From the NCBI GenBank assembly GCA_041490445.1, contig JBGPTF010000001.1:124001-188000 (forward strand): DNA of 64,000 nt. The letters are read 5' to 3'. Below, piece by piece: positions 43,106 to 52,357 of this stretch. This stretch comes from JBGPTF01 sp041490445. Lineage in GTDB: Bacteria > Acidobacteriota > Terriglobia > Acidiferrales > UBA7541. A program made the position numbers and the translations under genes. The notes beneath the pieces are model-generated. The model was not told where the DNA came from, made no database searches, and saw only the letters and a program-made list of their open reading frames with translations. Positions within the stretch are counted from its first letter, which is position 1; every line of letters begins with the position of its first letter.

Positions 43106-44955
43106 CACGATACCGCCGGCCCCGCTGCCCGCGGTGCCGCCACCTCTCCGTGGAACTGCAGCTCGTATAGCCTCGCGTAGGCGCCACCGCGCGCGAGCAA
43201 TTCCTCGTGCGTGCCGATTTCGCGGATGGTGGCATCTTCCAGCACGACGATCGTATCGGCGCGGCGAATCGTCGAGAGCCGGTGCGCGATCACAAACACG
43301 GTGCGCCCGGTCATCAGGTTGTTCAACGCACTTTGCACCAGCAACTCCGATTCAGTATCCAGCTCGGAAGTCGCTTCATCCAGGATCAGTATCGGTGCGT
43401 CCTTCAGCAGCGCCCGCGCGATCGCGATGCGCTGGCGCTGGCCTCCCGAAAGCCGCTGCCCGCGGTCGCCGATCCGCGTGTGGTAGCCCTGCGGCAGCTC
43501 CGTAATGAAATCGTGCGCCAGCGCCGCCTTGGCCGAGGCGATCACGCGCGCTTCCGGCATGTCGGGCCGTCCGTAACACAGATTATTCCAGACCGTGTCG
43601 TTGAACAGGATCGTCTCCTGCGTCACGATCGCCATCTGCTCGCGCAGCGAACGCAGCGTGATCTCGTGCACATCCGCTCCGTCGATCCGAACCGTGCCCG
43701 AAGATGCCTGATGGAATCGCGGCAGCAGATTCAGAAGCGTCGTCTTTCCTGCTCCGCTCTGCCCCACCACGGCTACCACCGTCCCGGCGGGTACGGTCAG
43801 CCGGATGTGGTTCAGCACAAACGGCCCGCCATCATACGCGAAGCTGACGTCATCATACTCAATCGAACGGGAAAACCGGGGCAGCACCTTCGCGCCCGGC
43901 GTCTCCGCAACTTCTTCCTTCAAATCGAGGAACCCGAAGACCTGCGTGGACGCGCCAAGCGCCTGCTCAAAAAGTTGATAGATCCCACCGAGGCGCTTGA
44001 TCGGAACGTACGCGCTGAACAGCGAATAAAGGAATGTGCCGAAGGTTCCGATGGTCATGTACCCGTGTTTGATCTCGTCGCGCGCGAACAAAAGGATCAT
44101 GACGACGACCACCGCGCCGAGTACGTCCATCAGCGGCGAAGTGATCACGTAGGCGCGGACCCAGCGCATCGTCTCGCGGAGCAGCCGCTGGGCTGTGGCC
44201 CTGAACTTCCCCACCTCGAAGGGCTCCATCCCGAATGCCTTCACCACGCGGTTGCCGCTGATCGTTTCCTGGAGAATCTGGCTCAGGTCCGCCAGCCGCG
44301 ACTGGCTGTTCTCGGTAGACCGGCGGATTCGCCGGCCCAGTTTCCCCACCGGCCAAACGACGAGCGGCACCAGAACCGCGGAACCCAGCGCCATCTTCCA
44401 GTTGATCAGCAGCAATACAACCACGAACGCGATCAGCACGAAAATCTGGCGAAATAAATCAGCTAGGTACTCGGAAAGCGCGCTGCGCAGCCGTTCGACG
44501 TCGTTGATCACGGCCGACATCAGCCGCCCGGTCGGATGGGTCTGGAAGAACGGCAGCGGTTGATAGATCAGCTTGGCATACAGCCGGTTGCGCAGGTCCA
44601 TGATCGCCGAGTGCCCGACATACTGGATCATCGTCGAGCCGAAATATTCCGAAATGGCCTTGCCGAGGAATAATCCGACCAGGCAGATGGCAAACACGGT
44701 CCAGACGTAATGAATCCCCTGGGGCAAGAACGAATTCAAATAGATGACATGGCCGCCATGCGGCAGTTGAAGCAGCGGCAGCTTGGAGACCGATACCGAT
44801 GGCTTCAGAACGAAGTCGAGCGCGGGGGCAATCATCAGCCCCGTCAGGCCTTCCGCGATCCCCACGATCGCCATCAATACAACACCGACGCACAGCCAGG
44901 CCCAATGCGGCCGGACGTAGCGGAGCAGACGCCGGAATTCTTCGGATCTCTTCAC
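43105..44955 (-). CDS. ABC exporter, MsbA-like lipid transporter
   Basis: 616 residues with a GTG start. The first ~340 residues form six membrane helices. The ATPase domain has Walker A G-Q-S-G-A-G-K-T-T, signature L-S-G-G-Q-R-Q-R and Walker B I-L-I-L-D-E-A-T-S-E-L-D-T. Homodimeric exporters of this type include MsbA, which flips lipid A-core across the inner membrane. Its place near lptB and lptCA supports a lipid-export role, though a general multidrug exporter cannot be excluded. It is 71 bp after rapZ. Confidence 0.9.
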   Translation of the reverse strand: MKRSEEFRRLLRYVRPHWAWLCVGVVLMAIVGIAEGLTGLMIAPALDFVLKPSVSVSKLPLLQLPHGGHVIYLNSFLPQGIHYVWTVFAICLVGLFLGKAISEYFGSTMIQYVGHSAIMDLRNRLYAKLIYQPLPFFQTHPTGRLMSAVINDVERLRSALSEYLADLFRQIFVLIAFVVVLLLINWKMALGSAVLVPLVVWPVGKLGRRIRRSTENSQSRLADLSQILQETISGNRVVKAFGMEPFEVGKFRATAQRLLRETMRWVRAYVITSPLMDVLGAVVVVMILLFARDEIKHGYMTIGTFGTFLYSLFSAYVPIKRLGGIYQLFEQALGASTQVFGFLDLKEEVAETPGAKVLPRFSRSIEYDDVSFAYDGGPFVLNHIRLTVPAGTVVAVVGQSGAGKTTLLNLLPRFHQASSGTVRIDGADVHEITLRSLREQMAIVTQETILFNDTVWNNLCYGRPDMPEARVIASAKAALAHDFITELPQGYHTRIGDRGQRLSGGQRQRIAIARALLKDAPILILDEATSELDTESELLVQSALNNLMTGRTVFVIAHRLSTIRRADTIVVLEDATIREIGTHEELLARGGAYARLYELQFHGEVAAPRAAGPAVS

Positions 44956-45026
44956 AGGATGCGATTCTCAATTCCCCGATCAAGCGGGACGCGAACCTGC
45001 AACGCTAGGTGCGCGCCGGAGAAAAG

Positions 45027-45911
45027 TCAAGCCACCGGCTTTTCGATGTCCCGGTGCACCACTTTCGTGACGTATCCCTGGCGCGCAAGCGCCCGGCGAA
45101 TCGCTTCGGCGAGCATCACCGAGCGGTGCCGCCCGCCGGTACAGCCGAACGCAATTGTCAAATAGCTCTTCCCTTCCCGGATGTAATGCGGGATCAAATA
45201 CCGGAGCAGCTCCTCGATTCGCCGCAGGAACTCTCCCGTTTGCGGGAAGGAGCGGATGTAACGCGCCACCCGCGGGTCCTTCCCGCTGAAGGGCCGCAGC
45301 TTCCGCACAAAATGGGGATTCGGCAGGAAGCGCACGTCGAACACCAAATCCGCGTCCGGCGGAATTCCAAAGCGGTATCCAAAACTGACCAGTGAAACCA
45401 GCAGCGGCCGCCGTTCAGGATTCTGAAACCGTTCGGTTACGAAATGCCGCAATTCATGCACGTTGAATTTCGACGTGTCGATGATCACATCCGCTAGCCG
45501 GCGAATCGCCGCCATCCTTCGCCTTTCCAGGCGAATCCCGGCGCGCAGCGGCATTCCGCCCCCCATCGGGTGCGGCCGCCGCGTCTCGCTGAACCGCCGG
45601 ACGAGTACGTCGTCGCTCGCTTCGACAAAAACCAGCGTGGCGCCGTGTTCCTTCTGCAGCTTTTCGACGATCTCCGGCAGGCGCTCGAGTTGGCCGCCCT
45701 CTCGCGCGTCCACCAGCAGCGCGGCGCGTTCGATCTCGCCGCTGCCATGGACGTACAGTTCGCTGAACGGGGGGATGAAATCGACCGGCAGGTTGTCTAC
45801 GCAGTAGTAACTCAGGTCTTCGAAGGTCTTCAGGACGGAGCCCTTCCCGGAACCGGCCAGCCCGGTCAGGATCACCAGTTGTCGCGAGCTCCGGGTCGGT
45901 TGCCGCTTCAC
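45027..45911 (-). CDS. rapZ: RNase adapter RapZ (YvcJ) family P-loop protein
   Basis: 294 residues with a GTG start. Walker A G-L-A-G-S-G-K-G-S, then C-V-D-N-L-P-V-D-F-I-P, F-V-E-A-S-D-D-V-L-V-R-R-F-S-E-T-R-R-P-H-P and the C-terminal F-G-C-T-G-G-R-H-R-S-V. E. coli RapZ guides RNase E to GlmZ and senses glucosamine-6-phosphate; in other bacteria it binds nucleotides with less clear roles. It starts 15 bp after rpoN. Confidence 0.95.
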   Translation of the reverse strand: MKRQPTRSSRQLVILTGLAGSGKGSVLKTFEDLSYYCVDNLPVDFIPPFSELYVHGSGEIERAALLVDAREGGQLERLPEIVEKLQKEHGATLVFVEASDDVLVRRFSETRRPHPMGGGMPLRAGIRLERRRMAAIRRLADVIIDTSKFNVHELRHFVTERFQNPERRPLLVSLVSFGYRFGIPPDADLVFDVRFLPNPHFVRKLRPFSGKDPRVARYIRSFPQTGEFLRRIEELLRYLIPHYIREGKSYLTIAFGCTGGRHRSVMLAEAIRRALARQGYVTKVVHRDIEKPVA

Positions 45912-45926
45912 GTTTGGAGGGGCCGC

Positions 45927-47372
45927 CTAGCTCTTCACCCGGCGCTGGTGCGTGCTGGGAATTCGCAGATCTTCCCGGTATTTTGCCACGGTGCGCCGCG
46001 TGACGTGGATGCCTTCCTCTTCGAGTCTCTTCGCAATCTGTTCGTCGGTCAACGGATGAGTGGTGTCTTCTTCCTCGATCATCTTCTTCACCCGGCGCTT
46101 CAGCGAAAGCAGCGATACGCCGCCGCCCTGCGGGCCGTTCACCGACTCGGAAAAGAAATAGCGCAGCTCGATCACGCCTTGCGGCGTGTGGGCATACTTA
46201 TTCGCCACTGCGCGGCTGACGGTGGAAGGGTGTACGCCCACTTCCTCCGCCACTTCCTTGATCATCATCGGCTTCAGATGGTCCGCGCCATAATCGAGAA
46301 AATCCTTCTGCCGCCGCAAGATGGATTGGCAGACCCGGACGATCGTGTGCTTCCGCTGCTCGATGTTCTTGAGAAGCTGGATGGCGGCGGTGAACCGTTC
46401 CTTCACGTAGTTCCGCACGTCACGGTCCGCGGCATCGCGCGCCAGCAGGCGGCGGTACACCGGGCTCAGCCGGAGCTGCGGCAGGTCGTCGTCATTCATG
46501 AACGCTTGCCATTCGCCGTCCACTTTGCGGAATTGCACGTCGGGTTCGACCACACGCGCTTCGGTCTTGTTGTAACGCAACCCCGGCTTTGGATCGAGCT
46601 TCTTGATCGCGTCCACCGCTCGCTTCACCAGTTCCACCGGCCGGTTCAGCGCCCGCGCGATTTCCTTGTGCTGGTTGTTCTGCAAAAGCTTCAGGTGTTC
46701 GGCGACAATCTGCTGCGCCAGGGTATTCTCCGGGTCCAGGATCTTCAATTGCAGCAGCAGGCACTCGCTCAGGTCGCGCGCCGCCACTCCCGGCGGATCG
46801 AACTCCTGTACCACCGCGAGCGCTTCTTCCACATCCTCACCGGTGTACCTGCCGTTTTGCGCGATCTCTTCCAGTGTCGCCGTCAGATAGCCGTTCTCGT
46901 CCAGATTCCCGATGATCGTTTCGGCGATCTCTCGAACTGTGTCGCTGCAGATGCTGACGCTCAATTGCCAGCCCAGGTGATCGGCCAGGCTCTGCGGGGA
47001 GGAAAGAAACTTGTCGAAGGAAGGCCGTTCAATCTCTTCGCGCTCGTTGTTGCTGTTGTGTCCGGAGCCGCCGCTGTCCAGGTATTGCGTAAAAAAGGAT
47101 CCAAAATCGAATTCATCGAAAGGATTCGGCGCCTCCGTCTCCGGAACTTTTTCCGTCTCGGCCTTGACGAAGGTCTCATCCGTGTAGTTCTCGCTGGCGA
47201 TGCCGTCTTCGCCCAGCTCCTCCAGCACCGGATTCTCCATGATTTCCTGGTTGATCATCTCGCGCAGTTCCAGCCGGTTGAGCGCGAGCACGCTCACCAT
47301 TTGCACCAGGCCCGGGGTGAGGATCTGCTTCTGGGCGACGCGAAGGTGAAGTTTGGGCTGGAGCCAGCTCAT
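45927..47372 (-). CDS. rpoN: RNA polymerase sigma-54 factor
   Basis: 481 residues. Region I is rich in Leu and Gln (L-H-L-R-V-A-Q-K-Q-I-L-T-P-G-L), the core-binding and HTH domains follow, and the C-terminal RpoN box reads A/R-R-R-T-V-A-K-Y-R-E (here T-R-R-T-V-A-K-Y-R-E). Sigma-54 needs an AAA+ activator to open promoters. An acidic region II (~55-115) contains a Gly/Ser/Asn linker. It is 5 bp after lptB and 15 bp before rapZ. Confidence 0.97.
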   Translation of the reverse strand: MSWLQPKLHLRVAQKQILTPGLVQMVSVLALNRLELREMINQEIMENPVLEELGEDGIASENYTDETFVKAETEKVPETEAPNPFDEFDFGSFFTQYLDSGGSGHNSNNEREEIERPSFDKFLSSPQSLADHLGWQLSVSICSDTVREIAETIIGNLDENGYLTATLEEIAQNGRYTGEDVEEALAVVQEFDPPGVAARDLSECLLLQLKILDPENTLAQQIVAEHLKLLQNNQHKEIARALNRPVELVKRAVDAIKKLDPKPGLRYNKTEARVVEPDVQFRKVDGEWQAFMNDDDLPQLRLSPVYRRLLARDAADRDVRNYVKERFTAAIQLLKNIEQRKHTIVRVCQSILRRQKDFLDYGADHLKPMMIKEVAEEVGVHPSTVSRAVANKYAHTPQGVIELRYFFSESVNGPQGGGVSLLSLKRRVKKMIEEEDTTHPLTDEQIAKRLEEEGIHVTRRTVAKYREDLRIPSTHQRRVKS

Positions 47373-47377
47373 GGGAC

Positions 47378-48103
47378 TCAGTGTAGGCGGAAGCCTTCGC
47401 CGAGGTACACCCGCCGCACTTCGGGATCGCCCGAGAGCGTGGCGGGAGTGCCGGCGCGGAAAATTTTGCCGTCATTAATGATGTAGGCGCGGTCGGTCAC
47501 GCGCAACGTCTCCCGCACGTTGTGGTCGGTCACCAGCACACCGATCCCGGCCGCCGCAAACTCGGAGATGATTTTCTGAATATCGACAACGGTCAGCGGA
47601 TCGATCCCCGAAAACGGCTCGTCCAGCAGCACGAACGAGGGCGACAGAACCAGCGAGCGCGCGATTTCCAGACGCCGCCGTTCGCCTCCGGAGAGAACGT
47701 AGGCCTTGCTGTGGCGGACTCCTTCCAGTCCCATTTGTGCCAGTGACTCCTCGACCCGGTCCCGCCGCTGTTCCACCGAGAGCGACAGCGTCTCCAAGAC
47801 CGCGAGCAAGTTTTCTTCGACCGTCAGTTTGCGGAAGACGGAAGGTTCCTGGGGAAGGTAGCTGATGCCGCTGCGGGCCCGAAGGTACATGGGTAGGTCA
47901 GTGATATCCTGGCCATCCAGGAGCACGCGTCCGAAGTCCGGCCGCGCCAGCCCCACGAGGATGTAAAACGTCGTGGTCTTACCCGCGCCATTTGGCCCGA
48001 GAAGCCCAACCACTTCGCCCTGCCGAATCTCCAGGTGAACATCATCAACGACCTTCCGTCCACGGTACGTCTTGCTGAGCGCCACGGCTTGGAGGTTCAA
48101 CAT
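47378..48103 (-). CDS. lptB: LPS export ABC transporter ATP-binding protein LptB
   Basis: 241 residues. Walker A G-P-N-G-A-G-K-T-T-T, the LptB-type Q-loop Y-L-P-Q-E-P-S-V-F-R-K-L-T-V, signature L-S-G-G-E-R-R-R-L-E and Walker B L-L-D-E-P-F-S-G-I-D-P. It powers LPS extraction from the inner membrane with LptF/G, which are not in the window. It is 6 bp after the lptC/lptA fusion gene and 5 bp before rpoN. Confidence 0.97.
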   Translation of the reverse strand: MLNLQAVALSKTYRGRKVVDDVHLEIRQGEVVGLLGPNGAGKTTTFYILVGLARPDFGRVLLDGQDITDLPMYLRARSGISYLPQEPSVFRKLTVEENLLAVLETLSLSVEQRRDRVEESLAQMGLEGVRHSKAYVLSGGERRRLEIARSLVLSPSFVLLDEPFSGIDPLTVVDIQKIISEFAAAGIGVLVTDHNVRETLRVTDRAYIINDGKIFRAGTPATLSGDPEVRRVYLGEGFRLH

Positions 48104-48109
48104 GCCGTT

Positions 48110-50338
48110 TCATTTCTCAACCCGGTGTCTGGTCAGCGTGCGAGAACCTGCTTGCGAATCCACCAAAATCGTATCATTCGCAGTATAGAAGGTCAATTGA
48201 ACCCCGGTCGTCGTGTCTTGCGCAGCATCGGTCAGCGTCGGCCGACCGCCGGAAAGCACGAATTTCCCGTCGGCTGCGAAGTATTCTGCCCGCTCGGCCG
48301 CGGCCCGGCGCGTGCTTTGCCGCACCTCCACGTTGCCCAGCGCCACCGCGCGGGCCAGCCTTCGCTGCCCGTCGGCTCCCTGGGCCGCCCCGGTCTCCAC
48401 CGGGGCGAGGAACAGCTCGAGTGACCGCGAATACAGACTGCCTTGCTCGGACTCGGCGCTCACGCCGCCCTCGAGCCGGGCCCGGCCCTCTCCGCTCCAA
48501 TATCCCATCTTCGGCGCCCGGACGTGCCAGAGCACCGCGCCGGGCGCACTCTTACCCGGCTTCTGCACTTCGGGGATCAGCGCGATCACGTGGTCGCGCG
48601 CTTCCAGGCGCTGCTCGGACCGCCAGAGTTCGATCGTCTCCGCCTCAAGCACCGACTCGCCCTGCCAGAGGCGTGCACCGCCGGAGTAAATTAGATGGCC
48701 TTTCGCCGTGTTTCCACTGAGAGAAGACGCGGAGATGTGTGCAGGCCCGGAGCCGAAAGTAGGTCCGCTGTTCTCACCGAGGTCGTAGCTTGTGCGAACG
48801 CCGCCAGTCGCGTGAAGATCGCCCGTCCGCTGGTTGATCTCCATCGTCCCGGCCGTAGTGTTGGAGACTCCGTCAGAGATACTCGGCGCCCCTTCCAGTG
48901 TGATCGCGTCCGTGGCGTTCACGAATCGCGCGCGGTCTGCGTGTGCTGTTCGCTCGCCCTGCCGGTAGCGCACGTCGCCAGACTCCTCGACTGTCTCCCA
49001 CTCGCCCCCGCGGCCAAACGTCATTGCCAATTCCCGCGCGGTGGTCACTTGAGGCGCACCCTTTCCAAGCTGCCGGTGGATCTCTGTACCGGAATGTCCC
49101 TGTACCTTGCCCAGCCTGCCTTGCGGAGTAAATTGCGCGTCAAGTCTCGCGGCGCGGATTTGCGTGTCGTCGTCGCCCGCCTTGGTCTCGATGAATGCGG
49201 GGCCGGGGGATTCGGCGCTCTGGACTTGCCTCTCGCGCGGCTTCGTTCCGGTACCGAATTGAACTTGGAGCTGCGCTGTTTCCACGCGGCGGGATTCCCC
49301 CTGCCCCTGCGAGTTGATTCGCACGTCGCCGGAGGCCAAGAACTGCTTCGGGAGATTTGACTTCTGTTCCATTTCGATGGTTACAGCATGTGCCTGAAAT
49401 TCGTCCCGCTCCCCTTTATTCGAGCGCCAGCCGTGAACCCCGCCGCTCGCGAGCACCTGCTCCACCCACCCCGCCGGATGGAAGACTGCTTCGAATTGAG
49501 CCGCAGACACCCTGAACTGCGCCCGCGCCTCCTTGCCGCGAACTCTCGGGTTGCCGCTGGCCACCGCGCGCCGGGCGTGCAGGTCCGCGTCCAGAATGAG
49601 CGCCAGACTGTCGGCCGTCAGCTCTTGATCGCCCTGGCGCACACGCGCAGGCGCGGAAAGTCGCAGGATGTGCTCGTTGCGGCGATATTCAAGACTGCCT
49701 CCACTGAAAATAACCGGCACGGCGGACGGGGATGCCTGCCGCAAATTCAGTTCGACATCATGTTCCAGCCGGATCTTTGCCGCCCTCGAATCGTACGTCA
49801 CGCCCCTTCCGTGCCCTTCCCCATAGGGAAAACGAAACTCCACCGGCGCGCCGGTTGTGGCAATCCCCGATTCGCGGTCGAACGAAACGTTCTTCGTGGC
49901 GACGTGAATGACGCGCGCGCCGGGCTCTTGCTTTGCTTCTTGCGCACTCTCGAGATCCATTTCCACGTCGCCCTGGCAGGTGATTCGGCCCGAACCCGGC
50001 TCGTAGCTGCATTCGCGCGTGTGCAGGTTGTCAAAGCGCTTGCCATCACGGCCATAGACCGTGATCCACACGTCTTCGAGCAGGCTCTTGCTTTGTCCCT
50101 TGAACTCCGTGGCACGCGAAGCGCGGACGGTAAACAGCGTGTGGTCCTTCTCCACTTTCGAGAAAGAAAATTCAGCGGATTGCTGCTGCACGCTCGACGG
50201 CACCGGCGGAGGCGCCTCCCTCCGTGCGCGTGATTCCTCCCAGCGCCTTTGGAAATACACGCCGGCGACGATCACCATCAAGAGGATGGCCACGCCGGCG
50301 GCCCAGCGAGCGTAGCGCGCGGCTTCCGATGTGCGCAT
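48110..50338 (-). CDS. LptC-LptA fusion-like LPS export protein
   Basis: 742 residues from the ATG at 50338, after CAGAGG. One N-terminal membrane helix (A-G-V-A-I-L-L-M-V-I-V-A-G-V-Y-F) and an LptC-type beta-jellyroll half (~50-250) are followed by repeated OstA/LptA-type beta segments (for example R-A-R-F-V-N-A-T-D-A-I-T-L-E-G-A-P and Y-F-A-A-D-G-K-F-V-L-S-G-G-R-P). LptC (~190 residues) and LptA (~185) are normally separate proteins bridging inner and outer membrane; here one chain has both and extra repeats, so it could form a longer bridge. Position before lptB supports the call. Domain borders are estimates. Confidence 0.85.
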   Translation of the reverse strand: MRTSEAARYARWAAGVAILLMVIVAGVYFQRRWEESRARREAPPPVPSSVQQQSAEFSFSKVEKDHTLFTVRASRATEFKGQSKSLLEDVWITVYGRDGKRFDNLHTRECSYEPGSGRITCQGDVEMDLESAQEAKQEPGARVIHVATKNVSFDRESGIATTGAPVEFRFPYGEGHGRGVTYDSRAAKIRLEHDVELNLRQASPSAVPVIFSGGSLEYRRNEHILRLSAPARVRQGDQELTADSLALILDADLHARRAVASGNPRVRGKEARAQFRVSAAQFEAVFHPAGWVEQVLASGGVHGWRSNKGERDEFQAHAVTIEMEQKSNLPKQFLASGDVRINSQGQGESRRVETAQLQVQFGTGTKPRERQVQSAESPGPAFIETKAGDDDTQIRAARLDAQFTPQGRLGKVQGHSGTEIHRQLGKGAPQVTTARELAMTFGRGGEWETVEESGDVRYRQGERTAHADRARFVNATDAITLEGAPSISDGVSNTTAGTMEINQRTGDLHATGGVRTSYDLGENSGPTFGSGPAHISASSLSGNTAKGHLIYSGGARLWQGESVLEAETIELWRSEQRLEARDHVIALIPEVQKPGKSAPGAVLWHVRAPKMGYWSGEGRARLEGGVSAESEQGSLYSRSLELFLAPVETGAAQGADGQRRLARAVALGNVEVRQSTRRAAAERAEYFAADGKFVLSGGRPTLTDAAQDTTTGVQLTFYTANDTILVDSQAGSRTLTRHRVEK

Positions 50339-50347
50339 GGAAACGAA

Positions 50348-50366
50348 GCCTCTGAGAATCAGAGGC
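50348..50366 (-). promoter_or_regulatory. hairpin covering the ribosome-binding site of lptCA
   Basis: GCCTCTGA (50348-50355) and TCAGAGGC (50359-50366) form an 8-bp stem with a 3-nt loop. On the minus-strand mRNA the 3' arm contains CAGAGG, the only Shine-Dalgarno-like sequence before the ATG at 50338, so the stem could limit translation. It could also end the upstream transcript, but no U-run follows. Confidence 0.45.
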
Positions 50367-50450
50367 TGAGTATAGAGAATTGGTTGGCGCCCAACAAGGA
50401 ACAGCAGGCGATGGCGTTCTTGGAAGGGCGCCAACTCTATGTAAGGGGTC

Positions 50451-52334
50451 TCAGGAATCGCGGCGAGCTGAGTTTGCGCTCGTCGAGGTGGCGGATTCTG
50501 TCACAACGAACACTTCGTGCGCGCTGGCAAGATCGCGCGCCGATGGCGTGACGATTGTCTTCGGGCCGATGAAGATCTTCTCACTCCGCGTGATCGCCAT
50601 TCGAACGTCATTCTCGCTGACAAAAGCGCATACTTCGATCGTCGGGGCCTCTGCAACAGAAGTGGAGGAAACGCTCGGCGAAGGCTGCGTCGTTGCCGCT
50701 GGCACCGGTTCAGAAACAGCAGCCGCAGGAAGATTGGAATCACTCGCGGCGGGAGCTTCCGGCCTTGCCCCGCAAGCAGCCTGTGCCGCGCCCCGCGCAA
50801 TGCCGCGTTGCGTGAACACTCTTTCCACGATCTTGGCGATCGTCTGCCGATCCGGCGCCCCAACTCCCGCACCTGCCGCGGCGGCGGCCGCTTTCGCAAC
50901 GAACTCTGCCACCGGTAGCTCGGCTGGCGATGACGCGCCCAGCATCCGCTGATCGGCCGGCACCGTCCGATGCTCGACGGGCCGCGATTCCCATGCGATT
51001 CGCTTGACGTTCATCAGATGCTGCGGGCCAATGTTGTCCGACGTGATGTTTCCGCCCGCTGCGCCGCAGCCCAGCGTCATCGCCGGGAAAAGATTCGTCG
51101 AATAGCCGATCGACCCGTGTACCGCTGAAGTATTCACCACCACGCGAAATGCCGGCACGGCCTGCCCGAATTCGCGAATTGCAGCTTCGTTCTGCGAATG
51201 CATCGCGCAGGTGTGCCCCAGTCCGCCGAATCGGAGCAGGCGCGTGCACAACTCGATCGCCGCCGCCGTATTCGCCACGGAATAAAACGCCAGAATCGGC
51301 GAAAGCTTTTCCGCCGAGAGCGGATGCTCACGGCCGACGCCGTCGAGTTTCGCAATCAGCACGCGCGTTGCAGGCGGCACTTGGATGCCGGCCATCTCAG
51401 CAATCACAGCTGCGGGCCGGCCAACAATTTTGGGATTCGGCGTGAACGCTCCCGGCGTGATGACCAGTTCGCCGAGCCGGCGAATTTCCTCTGCGGTCAA
51501 AAAATAGGCGCCCTGCTGCCGGGACTCTTCCAGCGCCTGATCGCGGATCGCCTCGTCCGCGACGATGGCCTGCTCCGAAGAACAGATCGTCCCGTAATCA
51601 AACGTCTTCCCCGCGATGATGTCCGCCACCGCCTTCTTCACGTTGGCGGTCCGCTCGATGTACGCCGGCACGTTGCCGGGGCCCACGCCGTACGCAGGTT
51701 TGCCCGAGCCGTAGGCCGCGCGCACAAGCCCCGTCCCGCCCGTCGCGAGGATGACGCCCGTCAGCCGGTGGCGCATCAGTTCCTGCGTGCCCTGCATCGT
51801 CGGGTGCTCCATGCAGGCAATCAGCCCCTCGGGAGCGCCGGCGCGCAGCGCCACGCGCGCCAGCACGCTGGCCGTCTCATGAATGCACTTCGCGGCGGAA
51901 GGATGCGGGCTCAAGACGACTGCGTTCACCGCCTTGATCGAAATCAATGTCTTGTAAATCGCCGTCGAAGTCGGATTCGTACAGGGAATCACGGCGACCA
52001 CAACTCCGACGGGCGTTGCCACCTCGAGCACGCCCTTCTCGCGGTCCTCGCGGATGATGCCGACCGTCTTCATCCCGCGAATCGCGTTGTACACGTCCAC
52101 CGCCGCCAGGCGGTTCTTCGTCATCTTGTCCGCGACGTTGCCGAAGCCGGTTTCTTCCACGGCGAGGCGAGCCACTTGTTCGCTCGCTGCCTGTGCGGCG
52201 GCCGCGCACACATCCACAATGGCGTCCACCTGCGCTTGGGAAAAGAAGGCGAATTTTTGCTGGGCTTCGCTCGCCTGTTCCAGCAGGTGGCGAGCTTCCT
52301 GGACGGAGATCAGGTCGCGGTCGCGCAAACTCAA
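50451..52334 (-). CDS. BMC-associated CoA-acylating aldehyde dehydrogenase with long C-terminal tail
   Basis: 627 residues with TTG at 52334. Residues 1-480 match the EutE/PduP/AdhE-N group: P-C-T-N-P-T-S-T near 118, G-G-T-G-L-V and G-V-G-P-G-N-V-P-A-Y, and the catalytic Cys251 in D-Y-G-T-I-C-S-S-E-Q. The family oxidises aldehydes to acyl-CoA with NAD and CoA. The last ~145 residues are extra: a helix (P-V-A-E-F-V-A-K-A-A) and I-A-K-I-V-E-R-V-F of encapsulation-peptide character, an Ala/Pro/Ser linker, and a final ~50-residue module containing E-K-I-F-I-G-P-K-T-I-V-T-P-S-A-R-D. It is 23 bp after the shell-protein gene. Confidence 0.93.
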   Translation of the reverse strand: MSLRDRDLISVQEARHLLEQASEAQQKFAFFSQAQVDAIVDVCAAAAQAASEQVARLAVEETGFGNVADKMTKNRLAAVDVYNAIRGMKTVGIIREDREKGVLEVATPVGVVVAVIPCTNPTSTAIYKTLISIKAVNAVVLSPHPSAAKCIHETASVLARVALRAGAPEGLIACMEHPTMQGTQELMRHRLTGVILATGGTGLVRAAYGSGKPAYGVGPGNVPAYIERTANVKKAVADIIAGKTFDYGTICSSEQAIVADEAIRDQALEESRQQGAYFLTAEEIRRLGELVITPGAFTPNPKIVGRPAAVIAEMAGIQVPPATRVLIAKLDGVGREHPLSAEKLSPILAFYSVANTAAAIELCTRLLRFGGLGHTCAMHSQNEAAIREFGQAVPAFRVVVNTSAVHGSIGYSTNLFPAMTLGCGAAGGNITSDNIGPQHLMNVKRIAWESRPVEHRTVPADQRMLGASSPAELPVAEFVAKAAAAAAGAGVGAPDRQTIAKIVERVFTQRGIARGAAQAACGARPEAPAASDSNLPAAAVSEPVPAATTQPSPSVSSTSVAEAPTIEVCAFVSENDVRMAITRSEKIFIGPKTIVTPSARDLASAHEVFVVTESATSTSANSARRDS

Positions 52335-52357
52335 AGCGCTTTACCTTGGCTTCCCGC

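Noticed and set aside
45570..47486. 638-codon open frame antisense to rapZ/rpoN
   Set aside because: It lies fully opposite two certain genes and its His/Arg-rich translation is typical of a shadow frame.
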